Assembly (NCBI GenBank): GCA_903900265.1
Contig: CAIUMM010000111.1
Span: 1-64,000 of the forward strand
DNA length: 64,000 nucleotides
Direction of reading: 5' to 3'
Origin: an uncultured Pseudomonadota bacterium
GTDB taxonomy: Bacteria; Myxococcota_A; UBA796; SXON01
The translations under genes and the position numbers were made by a program. The notes beneath the pieces are model-generated. The model searched no databases and was not told the origin of the DNA. It worked only from the letters and a program-made list of their open reading frames with translations. Positions 43,812 to 52,603 of the stretch are shown here, in pieces; positions within the stretch are counted from its first letter, which is position 1; every line of letters starts with the position of its first letter.

Positions 43812-44996
43812 CTAACACCGAGCCGCCGGTCCAGCCTTCGCCTTCCGACGGAGCACGCCCCAGAACAACAACGGGAGCAGCGACGCATCTTGACCCGCGC
43901 TGCAGCCGGACGGGGGCTCGGGCTCGGCGTAGCAAAGCCCCCCGCCGTAGGCCCCGGCGCTGACAAACGCATCCTGATACAGGCCGCACGTGTCAGCGGC
44001 GCAGGATTCGGGGGTCGCGCTGTCGAGGCAGCCGCGCGCCTCCCAATCCGACCCGCCGTGCCACACCGCGATGTCGAAGCCATCGGCGAAGTGATCGGTG
44101 CAGGCGAGCACCTGTACCCCCCGCGTGTCCCCGCAGCGCACCGCCGGATCGGTCTCGCTGCTCTCAAAAAAGTGACGTCCGCCGTCGAGGCTACGCCAGG
44201 TCCTGCCCAGCTCCGAGCCGAGCCAGACGTCGTTGCCGCTCACCAGCAAGCCGGGCACGGGATCGGTGTACACGCCGTCCGAAAACACCTCGGCAAAGGT
44301 CGCACCGCCATCGGCGCTGAACAGCAACGTCGGGATCGCCGCGTCGGAGCGCGGCAAGCGCCACGCAAGCACGCGCTCAGAATCGGCGTACAAGACCCGC
44401 ACATCGACGTCTCCGGCGGGCCACTCCTGTGCCAGACGGAAGCTGTCGTTGTCCTCGGAGACCCAAAGCCCGGCGGCGAGGGACACGGGATCGACGGTCG
44501 TCGCCCAAACCGTGCCGTCCTCCTCCGACGACCGCAGCGACTTGACGTAGAGCCCTTGCAAGGACGTGGCGCTGCATCCCACCGCAGGATCGCAGCGATA
44601 CACGCCGCCGGCTCCGTCGGCGTAGACCGCAGCAAACGCCACGCCGACGCCGCGCGTCAAGACGGTCGCCACCGAGCTCTCAGGCAGCCCCGGCAACGCC
44701 GAGCGCGCGCACGAAGGGCCGACCAGCACAACCCCATCGGCGGTCGCGAGCAGCGCCGTCCCGCCCTCCCACGCGAGCACGTCATTCACCGACTGGGTGC
44801 CCAACCCCTCTTCACACTGCCATGTCCAGCTTGACCCGGCGTCCACGGTGTGGACCACGCCCCAACCATTGGCGTTTCCCCACCAACTGTCCGGCTCATC
44901 CGGTGAGATGGAGAGCGTAGACAGGCTGAACCGGTTGCCGTGCGCGAGCGCGGGCAACACGGACAACTGCAGCCAGAGCGAAAGCGCGAAGGTCAC
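43812..44996 (-). CDS. BNR-type propeller protein with MYXO-CTERM tail
   Basis: 394 residues with signal peptide MTFALSLWLQLSVLPALA|HGNR. It has BNR/sortilin-like repeats with S/T-x-D-G-G-x-T/S-W patterns: TVDAGSSWTWQ, SADGGATFAEVF, SLDGGRHFFES and WVSEDNDSF, arranged as a propeller. Cys pairs occur in the last third. The C-terminus PSGCSAGQDASLLPLLFWGVLRRKAKAG looks like a MYXO-CTERM sorting signal. It is probably cut and retained at the surface. The fold is typical of ligand binding or sialidase-like proteins without a visible catalytic triad. Confidence 0.72.
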   Translation of the reverse strand: MTFALSLWLQLSVLPALAHGNRFSLSTLSISPDEPDSWWGNANGWGVVHTVDAGSSWTWQCEEGLGTQSVNDVLAWEGGTALLATADGVVLVGPSCARSALPGLPESSVATVLTRGVGVAFAAVYADGAGGVYRCDPAVGCSATSLQGLYVKSLRSSEEDGTVWATTVDPVSLAAGLWVSEDNDSFRLAQEWPAGDVDVRVLYADSERVLAWRLPRSDAAIPTLLFSADGGATFAEVFSDGVYTDPVPGLLVSGNDVWLGSELGRTWRSLDGGRHFFESSETDPAVRCGDTRGVQVLACTDHFADGFDIAVWHGGSDWEARGCLDSATPESCAADTCGLYQDAFVSAGAYGGGLCYAEPEPPSGCSAGQDASLLPLLFWGVLRRKAKAGPAARC

Positions 44997-45009
44997 CGAG
45001 CTGCGTGTA

Positions 45010-45615
45010 TCACTTTGCGGTGACGGTCTTGCCGCCGATCTTCACCGCACCGCCGTCCAGCACCGCCGCCTTTCCTGCGTAGTCATCGGACACGCGGAAC
45101 GTGTGCTTTCCGATCGTCAGGTGGCCGTCGAGCCCGACGAAGCCATCGAGCGTGCCGCGACGCCATTGTTGGTAATGCGCCGAGCAAAAACCCTTGGAGC
45201 GCAAGGTGCCGCCGCAATCGGGAACGCTGCACGCGCCCTTGGCGTCCGCTTGCAGCTGCGCGACGACCGGGGACACGGCTACAGGCGTAGGAGCAGCAAC
45301 GAGCGCGGCGCGCGCTTCCGCGAGCTCCGCCTGAGCCGCCGAAAGCGCTCCCTGCGAGGCGCGCAGCGCCTCCCGCGCGTCCTTCAGCTCAGCCACAGTG
45401 GCATCCTGAGACCGGGACAGATCGGCGAGCTTGCTCTCGGCCCGCGACACACGGCCGGACAGGTCCCGCGCATCGTCCCGCAGCGCTTGGACCTCCGTCG
45501 GGCTGGCATAGCCTTGCTCGCGAAGGATCTCATGGACCAACGCACGGATGGGCGCGTCGAGCACCCGACCTGCAGGACCGGCGAGACGAGACGAAAAGAG
45601 GTCAGACAGTGCCAT
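45010..45615 (-). CDS. Coiled-coil protein with C-terminal zinc motif
   Basis: 201 residues from ATG 45615 (MALSDLFSSRLAG). Residues about 25-105 form a long coiled coil (heptads with LSGRVSRAESKLADL and AELKDAREALRAS). Then comes a C-x4-C-x9-C-x2-H cluster (CSVPDC...GFCSAHYQQW), likely a zinc site, and a C-terminal strand domain (HLTIGKHTFRVSDDY). There is no signal peptide, so it is cytosolic. An inverted repeat lies 25-68 bases upstream of the start, probably its operator. Function not recognised. Confidence 0.65.
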   Translation of the reverse strand: MALSDLFSSRLAGPAGRVLDAPIRALVHEILREQGYASPTEVQALRDDARDLSGRVSRAESKLADLSRSQDATVAELKDAREALRASQGALSAAQAELAEARAALVAAPTPVAVSPVVAQLQADAKGACSVPDCGGTLRSKGFCSAHYQQWRRGTLDGFVGLDGHLTIGKHTFRVSDDYAGKAAVLDGGAVKIGGKTVTAK

Positions 45616-45639
45616 AGAGCGCTCCGGGGGATGTATCCG

Positions 45640-45683
45640 ATGTGTTGACACAGTATCGCCAATGTCTTGCCGCGTCAACACAT
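45640..45683. promoter_or_regulatory. Inverted-repeat operator flanking a promoter
   Basis: ATGTGTTGAC (45640-45649) and GTCAACACAT (45674-45683) are a perfect 10-bp inverted repeat, spacer 24. On the minus strand one arm holds -35 TTGACG and a -10 GATACT follows after 15 bases; the other arm sits at the expected start. TGTGTTGACACA (45641-45652) is itself a 5-2-5 palindrome. It would regulate the coiled-coil zinc-motif gene. Confidence 0.5.
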
Positions 45684-45731
45684 GACGCATCGACCTCGAG
45701 CGTCAGGCTCCCCCCACGAAAATTGCAGCCC

Positions 45732-46760
45732 CTATTTGAGCTGCTCGTAGCCGCCGCCAGGATTTGAGCCAGCCAAGATGTACACGGCGCGCCGGTTCCG
45801 CGCTTCGTCCACGCTGTCTTTGGTCGGAACGGCGAGGTCGGACTCGCCCATCCCGCAGTACCAGATCTCCCCCGGAAAGCCGTGGGCCTTGAACCACCGG
45901 GCGATGGACAGCGCGCGCTCGCCCGAGAGCTTCTGGTTCATCGATGCGTCACCGACGGTATCGGTGTGGCCGGAGACGTAGAGCCGCACCGTCACCTCCC
46001 CTTCGTACTTGGTGTACACCTTCGTGGCTTCGATCAGCGCCGCGTCCAGCTTGTAGACCTCAGTGTCATCGATGGTCGAGGAGCTGGTCGCAAACACGAC
46101 GTCCTCGTGGGGAATGTTGTAGCTCCACACGCTGACGTTGAGATCGGTCCAGAAGTTGTGCTCGTCAAAGCCGCGGATACGGAGCTTGATCGGCTCGGTG
46201 GTCGGCTCGCTCCAGTTGACGGCGATGGGCTGCCCCGCCGGCGCCATGCTGATGATCGTGCCTTTGCCAGCTTCAACCCCCCGAGCGCCCACCGCAGTGA
46301 CCTCCACCTTGCTCGCGGTGCGGTCCAGCTTGACCGAGGCGGTGCGGCCCTTCAGGTCCACCGATTCCGGGACGATCTGGATCTTCATCGGCGGCCACAC
46401 CTGAACGCCGAAGGAGAGCGGCATCTCGCCCGCGGTCCCGTCGGCGAACTCGCCGGACAAGCTCCCTTTACACGCGTATTGGCCTACGGGGAGGTCAAAA
46501 AGGAAGTTGATCGCCTCACCGGCGCGCGCTGGACCCGAGTGGTTGCCGGACTTGCCGCCGCAGTTGACTTGAACGTCGAGCGTCGACGCGTCCTGGTTGA
46601 CGTGGAGCGTCAGCCCAGGGACGACCGTGCCGGTCTGGCCGTGCTTGACGTACTCCATCGTCACGGCGTCGTCGGCGCGCGCGGAGCGGACCACCGCCGG
46701 GAGCAGTGCATGAAAAAGTACATGAAACAGTAAAGGCAGGACTACAGGAAGGAGGTGCAT
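45732..46760 (-). CDS. OmpA-family periplasmic/outer-membrane protein
   Basis: 342 residues from ATG 46760, with a signal peptide ending SARA|DDAV. The first 210 residues are beta-rich (GSLSGEFADGTAGEMPLSFG). The last 130 are an OmpA/MotB peptidoglycan-binding domain: VSGHTDTVGDASMNQKLSGE, RALSIARWFKAHGF, GMGESDLAVPT and EARNRRAVYI, with the conserved Asp and Arg for meso-DAP. It probably ties an envelope complex to the wall. It is divergent from the ALDH gene. Confidence 0.85.
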   Translation of the reverse strand: MHLLPVVLPLLFHVLFHALLPAVVRSARADDAVTMEYVKHGQTGTVVPGLTLHVNQDASTLDVQVNCGGKSGNHSGPARAGEAINFLFDLPVGQYACKGSLSGEFADGTAGEMPLSFGVQVWPPMKIQIVPESVDLKGRTASVKLDRTASKVEVTAVGARGVEAGKGTIISMAPAGQPIAVNWSEPTTEPIKLRIRGFDEHNFWTDLNVSVWSYNIPHEDVVFATSSSTIDDTEVYKLDAALIEATKVYTKYEGEVTVRLYVSGHTDTVGDASMNQKLSGERALSIARWFKAHGFPGEIWYCGMGESDLAVPTKDSVDEARNRRAVYILAGSNPGGGYEQLK

Positions 46761-46805
46761 ACGGGCCCCTTATCGAATAGACCCCGCGGCGTTCAGGGTG
46801 TTCCG

Positions 46806-48341
46806 ATGTCCAACGATTTGAATGTTCATGGCGTGCTTGCTTCTCTCGGCATCTCCGATGCGCTTTTGCCGGGTGCATGGGCCGGAAGCGCCCTCGGGGG
46901 CGACAACGCCGGGGTCATCGACAGCATCAACCCGGCCGACGGCACCGTGCTGGGGCGCGTGGCCCTCGCCACCTCCGAGCAGTACGAGGCGGTCGTCTCC
47001 ACCGCACAAGCGCAGTACCTGCGCTGGCGCACGCTCCCGGCTCCGAAGCGCGGCGAGATCATCCGCCAGATGGCCGAGCAGTTCCGCATCCACAAAGAGG
47101 CGCTCGGCGCGCTCGTCAGCTTCGAGGTCGGCAAGGTTCGGTCCGAAGGCGCAGGCGAAGTGCAAGAGACCATCGACATCGCCGACTTCGCCGTTGGACT
47201 GTCCCGCCAGCTGTACGGCCTGACCATGCACTCTGAGCGCCCCGGCCACCGCATGTACGAGCAGTGGCACCCGCTCGGCCTCGTCTCCGTCATCACCGCG
47301 TTCAACTTCCCCAACGCGGTGTGGGCATGGAACGCGATGATCGCCGCGGTCTGCGGGGACGGCGTGGTCTGGAAGCCCTCGCTGAAGGCGCCGCTGATCG
47401 CCATCGCCACGCACCGCATCTGTGAAGACGTGCTGGCCAAGAACGGCTACTCGGGTCTGTTCGGGTTGGTCATCGGTCGCGACGCCGAGATCGGCGAGCG
47501 CATGATCCGCGACGCCCGCTTCCCGCTGGTCAGCGCCACCGGATCCACCCGTATGGGCCGGCACGTCGGCAGCGTCGTGGCCGAGCGCTTCGGCCGCTCC
47601 TTGTTGGAGCTGGGCGGCAACAACGCGATCATCGTCACCGCGGACGCCGATCTCGACCTCGCGCTGCGCGGCATCGCCTTCGGCGCCGTCGGCACCGCCG
47701 GCCAGCGCTGCACGACCACGCGCCGCATCTACCTGCACGCGGACATCGCCGACACGCTCACCGAGCGCCTCGTCAAGTGCTACAAGCAAGTCAAGATCGG
47801 ACATCCGCTCGAGGCCGGCACGCTCATGGGACCGCTCATCGACGACGACGCGGTGAACGCCTACGAAGCGGCGATTCAGGAGGCGGTCGCTCAAGGAGGC
47901 CGGGTGCTCACCGGCGGCAAGCGCGTCGACCGCGCCGGCAGCTACGTCGAGCCCACGATCATCGCGATGGACCACGACCTGCCGATCTGCCAGCACGAGA
48001 CCTTCGCGCCCATCCTGTACGTGGGGCGGTTCACCGACCTGGACGACGCGATCCGTCGCCAGAACGACGTCCCGCAGGGCCTGTCCAGCTCGATCTTCAC
48101 GACGAACTTCCAGTCCTCCGAGCAGTTCCTCGGCGCGACCGGCAGTGACTGCGGCATCGCGAACGTCAACATCGGCACCTCCGGCGCCGAGATCGGCGGC
48201 GCGTTCGGCGGCGAGAAGGAGACTGGCGGCGGCCGCGAGGCCGGGTCCGACAGCTGGAAGGCCTACATGCGTCGGCAGACCTGCACGCTGAACTACTCCC
48301 GTGACCTGCCGTTAGCGCAGGGCATCACCTTCGACGTCTGA
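46806..48341 (+). CDS. amaB: Aldehyde dehydrogenase, ALDH7/antiquitin family (probable aminoadipate semialdehyde dehydrogenase)
   Basis: 511 residues from ATG 46806. NAD-dependent oxidation of alpha-aminoadipic semialdehyde (lysine breakdown) is the known role of this family. The catalytic Cys is in GTAGQRCTTTRR and the general base Glu in LLELGGNNA. The antiquitin signature IGTSGAEIGGAFGGEKETGG is followed by GREAGSDSWKAYMRR and NYSRDLPLAQG. ITAFNFPNAVWAWN marks the cofactor site. The TGA shares one base with the ATG of the small membrane protein. Specificity is inferred from family features. Confidence 0.88.
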   Translation: MSNDLNVHGVLASLGISDALLPGAWAGSALGGDNAGVIDSINPADGTVLGRVALATSEQYEAVVSTAQAQYLRWRTLPAPKRGEIIRQMAEQFRIHKEALGALVSFEVGKVRSEGAGEVQETIDIADFAVGLSRQLYGLTMHSERPGHRMYEQWHPLGLVSVITAFNFPNAVWAWNAMIAAVCGDGVVWKPSLKAPLIAIATHRICEDVLAKNGYSGLFGLVIGRDAEIGERMIRDARFPLVSATGSTRMGRHVGSVVAERFGRSLLELGGNNAIIVTADADLDLALRGIAFGAVGTAGQRCTTTRRIYLHADIADTLTERLVKCYKQVKIGHPLEAGTLMGPLIDDDAVNAYEAAIQEAVAQGGRVLTGGKRVDRAGSYVEPTIIAMDHDLPICQHETFAPILYVGRFTDLDDAIRRQNDVPQGLSSSIFTTNFQSSEQFLGATGSDCGIANVNIGTSGAEIGGAFGGEKETGGGREAGSDSWKAYMRRQTCTLNYSRDLPLAQGITFDV

Positions 48342-48538
48342 TGCCGACCTGGCGCGCAGGGTTGTTCCTCACCAGCGTAGCGTTCGCAGGGACGCTCTAC
48401 GCGGCGTGGTGCTACGTACCCGGGTTTCCTGAGGCGGCGAAGCTCGTGGTGCGCGACGCCAAGGCGTTCGCCAAGCACCAGCTGGAGGAGCCCGAGACCG
48501 CGGCGGCGCCGGAGAAAGCCTCGAAGCCGACCAAGTAG
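48341..48538 (+). CDS. Small membrane protein
   Basis: 65 residues, ATG 48341 overlapping the ALDH stop by one base (TGATG). One N-terminal hydrophobic helix (LFLTSVAFAGTLYAAWCY) is followed by a polar helix with Lys and Glu (EAAKLVVRDAKAFAKHQLEEP) and an Ala/Pro/Lys tail. It resembles single-pass accessory proteins, but no family is known. Coupling suggests co-expression with the ALDH. Confidence 0.55.
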   Translation: MPTWRAGLFLTSVAFAGTLYAAWCYVPGFPEAAKLVVRDAKAFAKHQLEEPETAAAPEKASKPTK

Positions 48539-48571
48539 CAGCGTTCGCGCAGATCGGGCTATGTTGGCTGG

Positions 48572-49375
48572 ATGCCCTCAGCCTATGATGAAATCGCGTC
48601 CCGACTCACCAGCCGCTTCGGTCCAGCCCCCGAGGTCGGAATCGTCCTCGGCAGCGGCCTGGGATCGCTCGCGAGCGCGCTCCCCGACAGCGCTTCCTAC
48701 GCCGAAGTAGGCTTACCCTCTCCCGGAGTCAGCGGTCACGGCGGTCGGGTGCACGTCGGTCAGCTGGGCTCTGGCCCGCGCAGCAAGCGCGTCGCGATTT
48801 TCGCCGGCAGGCTGCACCTGTACGAAGGCCACAGCCCCGACACCGCCGCGCTGCAAATGCGCGCGCTCGCACGTTGGGGAGCGAAGACGGCGATCCTCAC
48901 CAGCGCGGTCGGAGGCCTGCACGACGATCAGCCCCCGGGCACGGTCGGGCTCGTCACGGACCACATCAACATGCAGGGCCAGAACCCGCTGCGCGGTCCC
49001 AACGACGCGACGCTCGGGACGCGCTTCCCTGACCTCAGCGACCTGTACTCCCGCCGCCTGCGCGACATCGCCAAGGCCATCGACCCGACGCTGCGCGCGG
49101 TGGTCTACGCGGCGATGCCCGGGCCAAACTATGAGACCCCCGCGGAGATTCGGATGCTGCAGCGCATCGGAGCCGACGTGGTGGGCATGAGCCTCGTGTG
49201 CGAGTCCATCGCCGCCGGGCACGCCGGCCTTGGGGTGCTCGCCCTCGCTGTCGTCGCCAATCCCGCTGCGGGCTTGCATCTCGGCACCTTGACGCACGTC
49301 GAAGTCACCGAAGCCATGGCTGAGGCCAGCGGGCGCGTGAGCCACCTCATCGTACAGATCGTGGAGGCGCTGTGA
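48572..49375 (+). CDS. punA: Purine nucleoside phosphorylase
   Basis: 267 residues from ATG 48572. A trimeric (PNP/MTAP family) phosphorylase splitting purine nucleosides with phosphate to the base and ribose-1-phosphate. Seen: GIVLGSGLGSLA (phosphate loop), GRLHLYEGHSP, AVGGLHDDQPPGTV, and MPGPNYETPAEIRMLQRIGA with the Glu that binds the base. VVGMSLVCESIAA follows. The NPAAG segment has the conserved Asn that sets 6-oxopurine preference. Its stop overlaps the cytidine deaminase start (GTGA), so both salvage genes are coupled. Confidence 0.9.
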   Translation: MPSAYDEIASRLTSRFGPAPEVGIVLGSGLGSLASALPDSASYAEVGLPSPGVSGHGGRVHVGQLGSGPRSKRVAIFAGRLHLYEGHSPDTAALQMRALARWGAKTAILTSAVGGLHDDQPPGTVGLVTDHINMQGQNPLRGPNDATLGTRFPDLSDLYSRRLRDIAKAIDPTLRAVVYAAMPGPNYETPAEIRMLQRIGADVVGMSLVCESIAAGHAGLGVLALAVVANPAAGLHLGTLTHVEVTEAMAEASGRVSHLIVQIVEAL

Positions 49376-49824
49376 CGCCGACTGAAATCAAGGCTGGAAG
49401 CGCCAGCGACATCAAAGTAGACGACGTAAACCTCGGCTTCTTGCTCGTCGCCGCGACCGACGCACGCAGCCGCGCCTATGCGCCCTACTCGGCGTTTCCG
49501 GTAGGCGCCGCGGTGCTGACCGAGTCGGGCGCGATCTACAGCGGCTGCAACGTCGAATCCGCCAGCTACCCCTTGGGCTGCTGCGCCGAGCGCGTCGCCA
49601 TCTACAAAGCGGTGAGCGACGGGCACAAGCGCATCACCTGCGTGCTGGTGATCACCGACACAACGCCGCCGGCCGCGCCGTGCGGCGGTTGTCGCCAGGT
49701 CATCTACGAGTTCGGACCGGAAGCCGAGGTCATCTGCACCAACCTCGCCGGCAACGTCCGCGTGACCGACATGCCCACCCTGCTCCCGTTCGGCTTCGGC
49801 GGCAGCGAGCTACCGCCCCGGTAG
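49372..49824 (+). CDS. cdd: Cytidine deaminase
   Basis: 150 residues from GTG 49372, overlapping the punA stop. Converts cytidine and deoxycytidine to uridine forms. The zinc site is C71 in CCAERVAI with Glu73 as proton shuttle, and PC104GGC107RQ. YSGCNVESASYPLGC is the substrate region. The homotetrameric small form. The N-terminal tail before about residue 18 is polar and not conserved; the internal ATG is not a better choice. Together with punA it forms a nucleoside salvage pair. Confidence 0.9.
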   Translation: MTPTEIKAGSASDIKVDDVNLGFLLVAATDARSRAYAPYSAFPVGAAVLTESGAIYSGCNVESASYPLGCCAERVAIYKAVSDGHKRITCVLVITDTTPPAAPCGGCRQVIYEFGPEAEVICTNLAGNVRVTDMPTLLPFGFGGSELPPR

Positions 49825-49829
49825 CCGCT

Positions 49830-52601
49830 CTACCACTCGAGCGTGAACCAATCGGCGGTCGAGAACGAGTCGTACGGATAGCCCCACATGTCGGGGAACT
49901 GGTCGCAGTAGTACTCGGGAGCGCCGCACCAGCCGGAGCCGAAGCCGAGCTGGATGCGATCCGAGAACAGCCCGAGATCGCTGACGGGGAACTCCACCTG
50001 AATGGTGTAGGCGTCCGGGTACGTCAGCGTCGGGTCGGGCAACGAGCGGAAGCCCGAAGAGTCGTAGCCCTCGAGCGTGGCGCCGCCCGACTGCGCGACG
50101 ATGCGGTAGTAGATGTAGTCTGCGCCCGCCGCGGTGCCCCAGGACTCCACAAATAGAGTGCCCGGATCGTAGGCCACCGAAGACCGCATACGCAGCTGCA
50201 GCATGCCGTCCATCACGCGATAACTGCCGTTCACCATATCGAAATCCCAGCCGCGAAGCGCGTCGTTGTCCGCGTCATCGGTGGTCGAGAGCGAGGTCCA
50301 CGGAGTCTCGCCCAGCATTAGCTGCGTCGTGGTGGTGTAGGTGCGCGCCGAGTCGTGGAGCGCGAGCGAGAGATCGAGCGCATCGCCGGTGACTCCGCCG
50401 GTGACCGTCACGTCGAAGCGGGCGTCCTGCGTGGAGCCAGCCGACAAGGAGCCGAACACTTCGCTGGCGGTCTGAACGTCCGCGCTCGCGACCGACGAAC
50501 CTGCCAACGAAAGCACGCCGGACACGGTGCCCGACGCGCTCTGGTCACCGGTGTTGGTGACGTAGATCTTCAGCGTCGCCGACTCGTCGGGATCGAGCAG
50601 CCCATCCCCGCCGTCATCGTTGATCTCGACGGAGGTGACGGTGAACACAGGGTACGGAACGTCGAAGCGGACGGGCACCAACCAGCTCTCAGCGCCATCG
50701 TCGAGGGTGAGATCGAGGTTGACGTCGGTGCTGTCGGTGTGGGACGCGGCGACGTCAAAGGAGAAGCCACTCAAGTTGACGCGCTGACCGGCGGTCATCG
50801 CCGAGCCCGAAACCGTCAGGGGTCCGCCGTCCACGACGGTGACGTCGGGATCCGTGGAGCTCAACGTCGCGGTGACGGCCCCATCGGTCGCCGCGCCGGT
50901 GTCGGTGATCGACAACGTGAGCGTAGCGCCCGAGGTGCCTGGGGAGAGCGTCGCCGGGGAGGTGGTCCCGGTGACGAGGAAGGACGGGGGTTCGGGGACG
51001 TAGCAGTAGTCGCTGCCGAGCGCGGGCACGGCAGGCAGCACCGTAGCCGCTTGCTCCACGCCGCCGTACGAAACCGTAAAATCGGTGAACGAACCGCCGC
51101 TGGCGGTCGTCGCCTCGGCCCACCAGCGCATATCGCCCGCCGCGGCGGGCAGCAGGTCGCCCATATCGGTGACGTCGAGCGACGCGGACACCGGTCCAGC
51201 CACCGCGTTGTCGGCGTAGATCGTACGCGTCCACGTCGGGGCTTCCGGATCTCCCACGCCGATGACCAGCTCCAACGAGCCGTCCGCGGAGGCGTCCCAC
51301 CCCACGGTCGCGGTGCTGGCGTAGCCAACCAAGAACGGATCATCCGAGACGATCGCGTTGGCGTCCCAGTCCACGGCGATCTGCATGGGCACGTAGCGGT
51401 TGTCAGCCTGTGCGCTGTCTACGGTGACCGGGAACTCGGCGGTCGCGGTGGCGCCCGCGGCGATGGAGTCGAGGGTGATCGTCTCCACGTCGGTAGCCAC
51501 ACCGCCGGAGGGGAACGTCAGGACCACATCGACGCCCGCGGCGTCGACCGTCGCGGTGTTGGTGACGGTCACGGTGAGCGTCGTCGACTCGCCGGGATGC
51601 ACGGGAGCCGGATCGATGGCCCAGGTCTCGGTGAGATCGGCTTGGAGCGCCTCTACGCGGACGTCGTCCAAATACCAATCGTCGGCGCCAGTCCCTTCAA
51701 AGTACCACGCCAGATAGACGGTGTTGCCGACGTAAGCCGACAGATCCACGACGTTGGACCGCGACCATGCGTCTTCTGCAGGCGCAGGCAGCGCAGTGAC
51801 CAAGGTGTACGGGTTGTCCGCGCCGTCCGCCGGAGCCCGGCCGGTGGTCGAGATGTACAGCGCGTGATTGGCGGTGTCGGTGAAGTTCCCGTACTCGCGC
51901 CACGTCAACTGTGCGGATTCGACCGAGGTGAGATCGATCGCTGGGCTGATGAGCCAATCCTTGGAGGCCGCCGCGTCGGCGTAGCCCTGAGGATGGAACG
52001 CCGCGGTCTCCCCCGAATAAGCCTGCGCCTGAGACGTCTGCCACGGGTAGCCCCGGAACGCCGTGGACGCGGATCCCCAGCCCAACGACGCGAGGTCCGT
52101 CTCTACGCCCGCTTCGTCCGGCTCGAAGTCCTCAACGAACGGCAAGGTAGCGCCCTCTACCGTCACGACCACCGAGAACGGCTCCCCGGTGGTGTCTGTG
52201 GCCGGCAGGTACGACGTGGCCGGGATGTCGGCGGCGTCGGTGACCTTGAAGTAGTAATCGACGCTCGGGTAGACCAGCTCGTCTCCCGACAGCGTCGCGG
52301 TGAAGGTGTTGTCCGGCCCCGGCTCCATCGGCATCAGCGCCCAGGTCAGCACGTCCCCGGTGCGGTGGTACATGCTGACGTTGCCGAGCCCATCTTCATC
52401 GGTCGCGGTCAAGGTGAGCAGGAGCTCACCGCCCTGCCCGACGCTGACTTGAGGCGTATGCGAGAGCGCGGGGCCCACAAAGTTGGGCGCGGTGCTGTCG
52501 TCATTCCCCTTGTCGCCGCATCCGACGACCGTGGTCGCCGCGAGCATCAGCAGGAGAGTGGAGACCGCGGGACGGGAGGACCGGAGGGAGACAAAATGCA
52601 C
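49830..52601 (-). CDS. Large lipoprotein with choice-of-anchor J and Ig-like domains
   Basis: 923 residues from GTG 52601 (VHFVSLRSSRPAV), two bases after the upstream stop. The signal ends TVVGC. After an N-terminal Ig-like domain comes a choice-of-anchor J/MAM-like domain (PFVEDFEPDEAG, AYSGETAAFHPQG, DWLISPAIDL). Then three CARDB-like Ig repeats, each with VTVTNTATVDAAG-type strands and an Asp-Pro-Asp-Glu turn (LLDPDESATLKIYVTNTG). A C-terminal lectin-like beta domain (YRVMDGMLQLRMRS) ends it. It is the last gene of a five-lipoprotein set. Probably a long surface stalk or adhesin. Confidence 0.75.
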   Translation of the reverse strand: MHFVSLRSSRPAVSTLLLMLAATTVVGCGDKGNDDSTAPNFVGPALSHTPQVSVGQGGELLLTLTATDEDGLGNVSMYHRTGDVLTWALMPMEPGPDNTFTATLSGDELVYPSVDYYFKVTDAADIPATSYLPATDTTGEPFSVVVTVEGATLPFVEDFEPDEAGVETDLASLGWGSASTAFRGYPWQTSQAQAYSGETAAFHPQGYADAAASKDWLISPAIDLTSVESAQLTWREYGNFTDTANHALYISTTGRAPADGADNPYTLVTALPAPAEDAWSRSNVVDLSAYVGNTVYLAWYFEGTGADDWYLDDVRVEALQADLTETWAIDPAPVHPGESTTLTVTVTNTATVDAAGVDVVLTFPSGGVATDVETITLDSIAAGATATAEFPVTVDSAQADNRYVPMQIAVDWDANAIVSDDPFLVGYASTATVGWDASADGSLELVIGVGDPEAPTWTRTIYADNAVAGPVSASLDVTDMGDLLPAAAGDMRWWAEATTASGGSFTDFTVSYGGVEQAATVLPAVPALGSDYCYVPEPPSFLVTGTTSPATLSPGTSGATLTLSITDTGAATDGAVTATLSSTDPDVTVVDGGPLTVSGSAMTAGQRVNLSGFSFDVAASHTDSTDVNLDLTLDDGAESWLVPVRFDVPYPVFTVTSVEINDDGGDGLLDPDESATLKIYVTNTGDQSASGTVSGVLSLAGSSVASADVQTASEVFGSLSAGSTQDARFDVTVTGGVTGDALDLSLALHDSARTYTTTTQLMLGETPWTSLSTTDDADNDALRGWDFDMVNGSYRVMDGMLQLRMRSSVAYDPGTLFVESWGTAAGADYIYYRIVAQSGGATLEGYDSSGFRSLPDPTLTYPDAYTIQVEFPVSDLGLFSDRIQLGFGSGWCGAPEYYCDQFPDMWGYPYDSFSTADWFTLEW

Positions 52602-52603
52602 GC

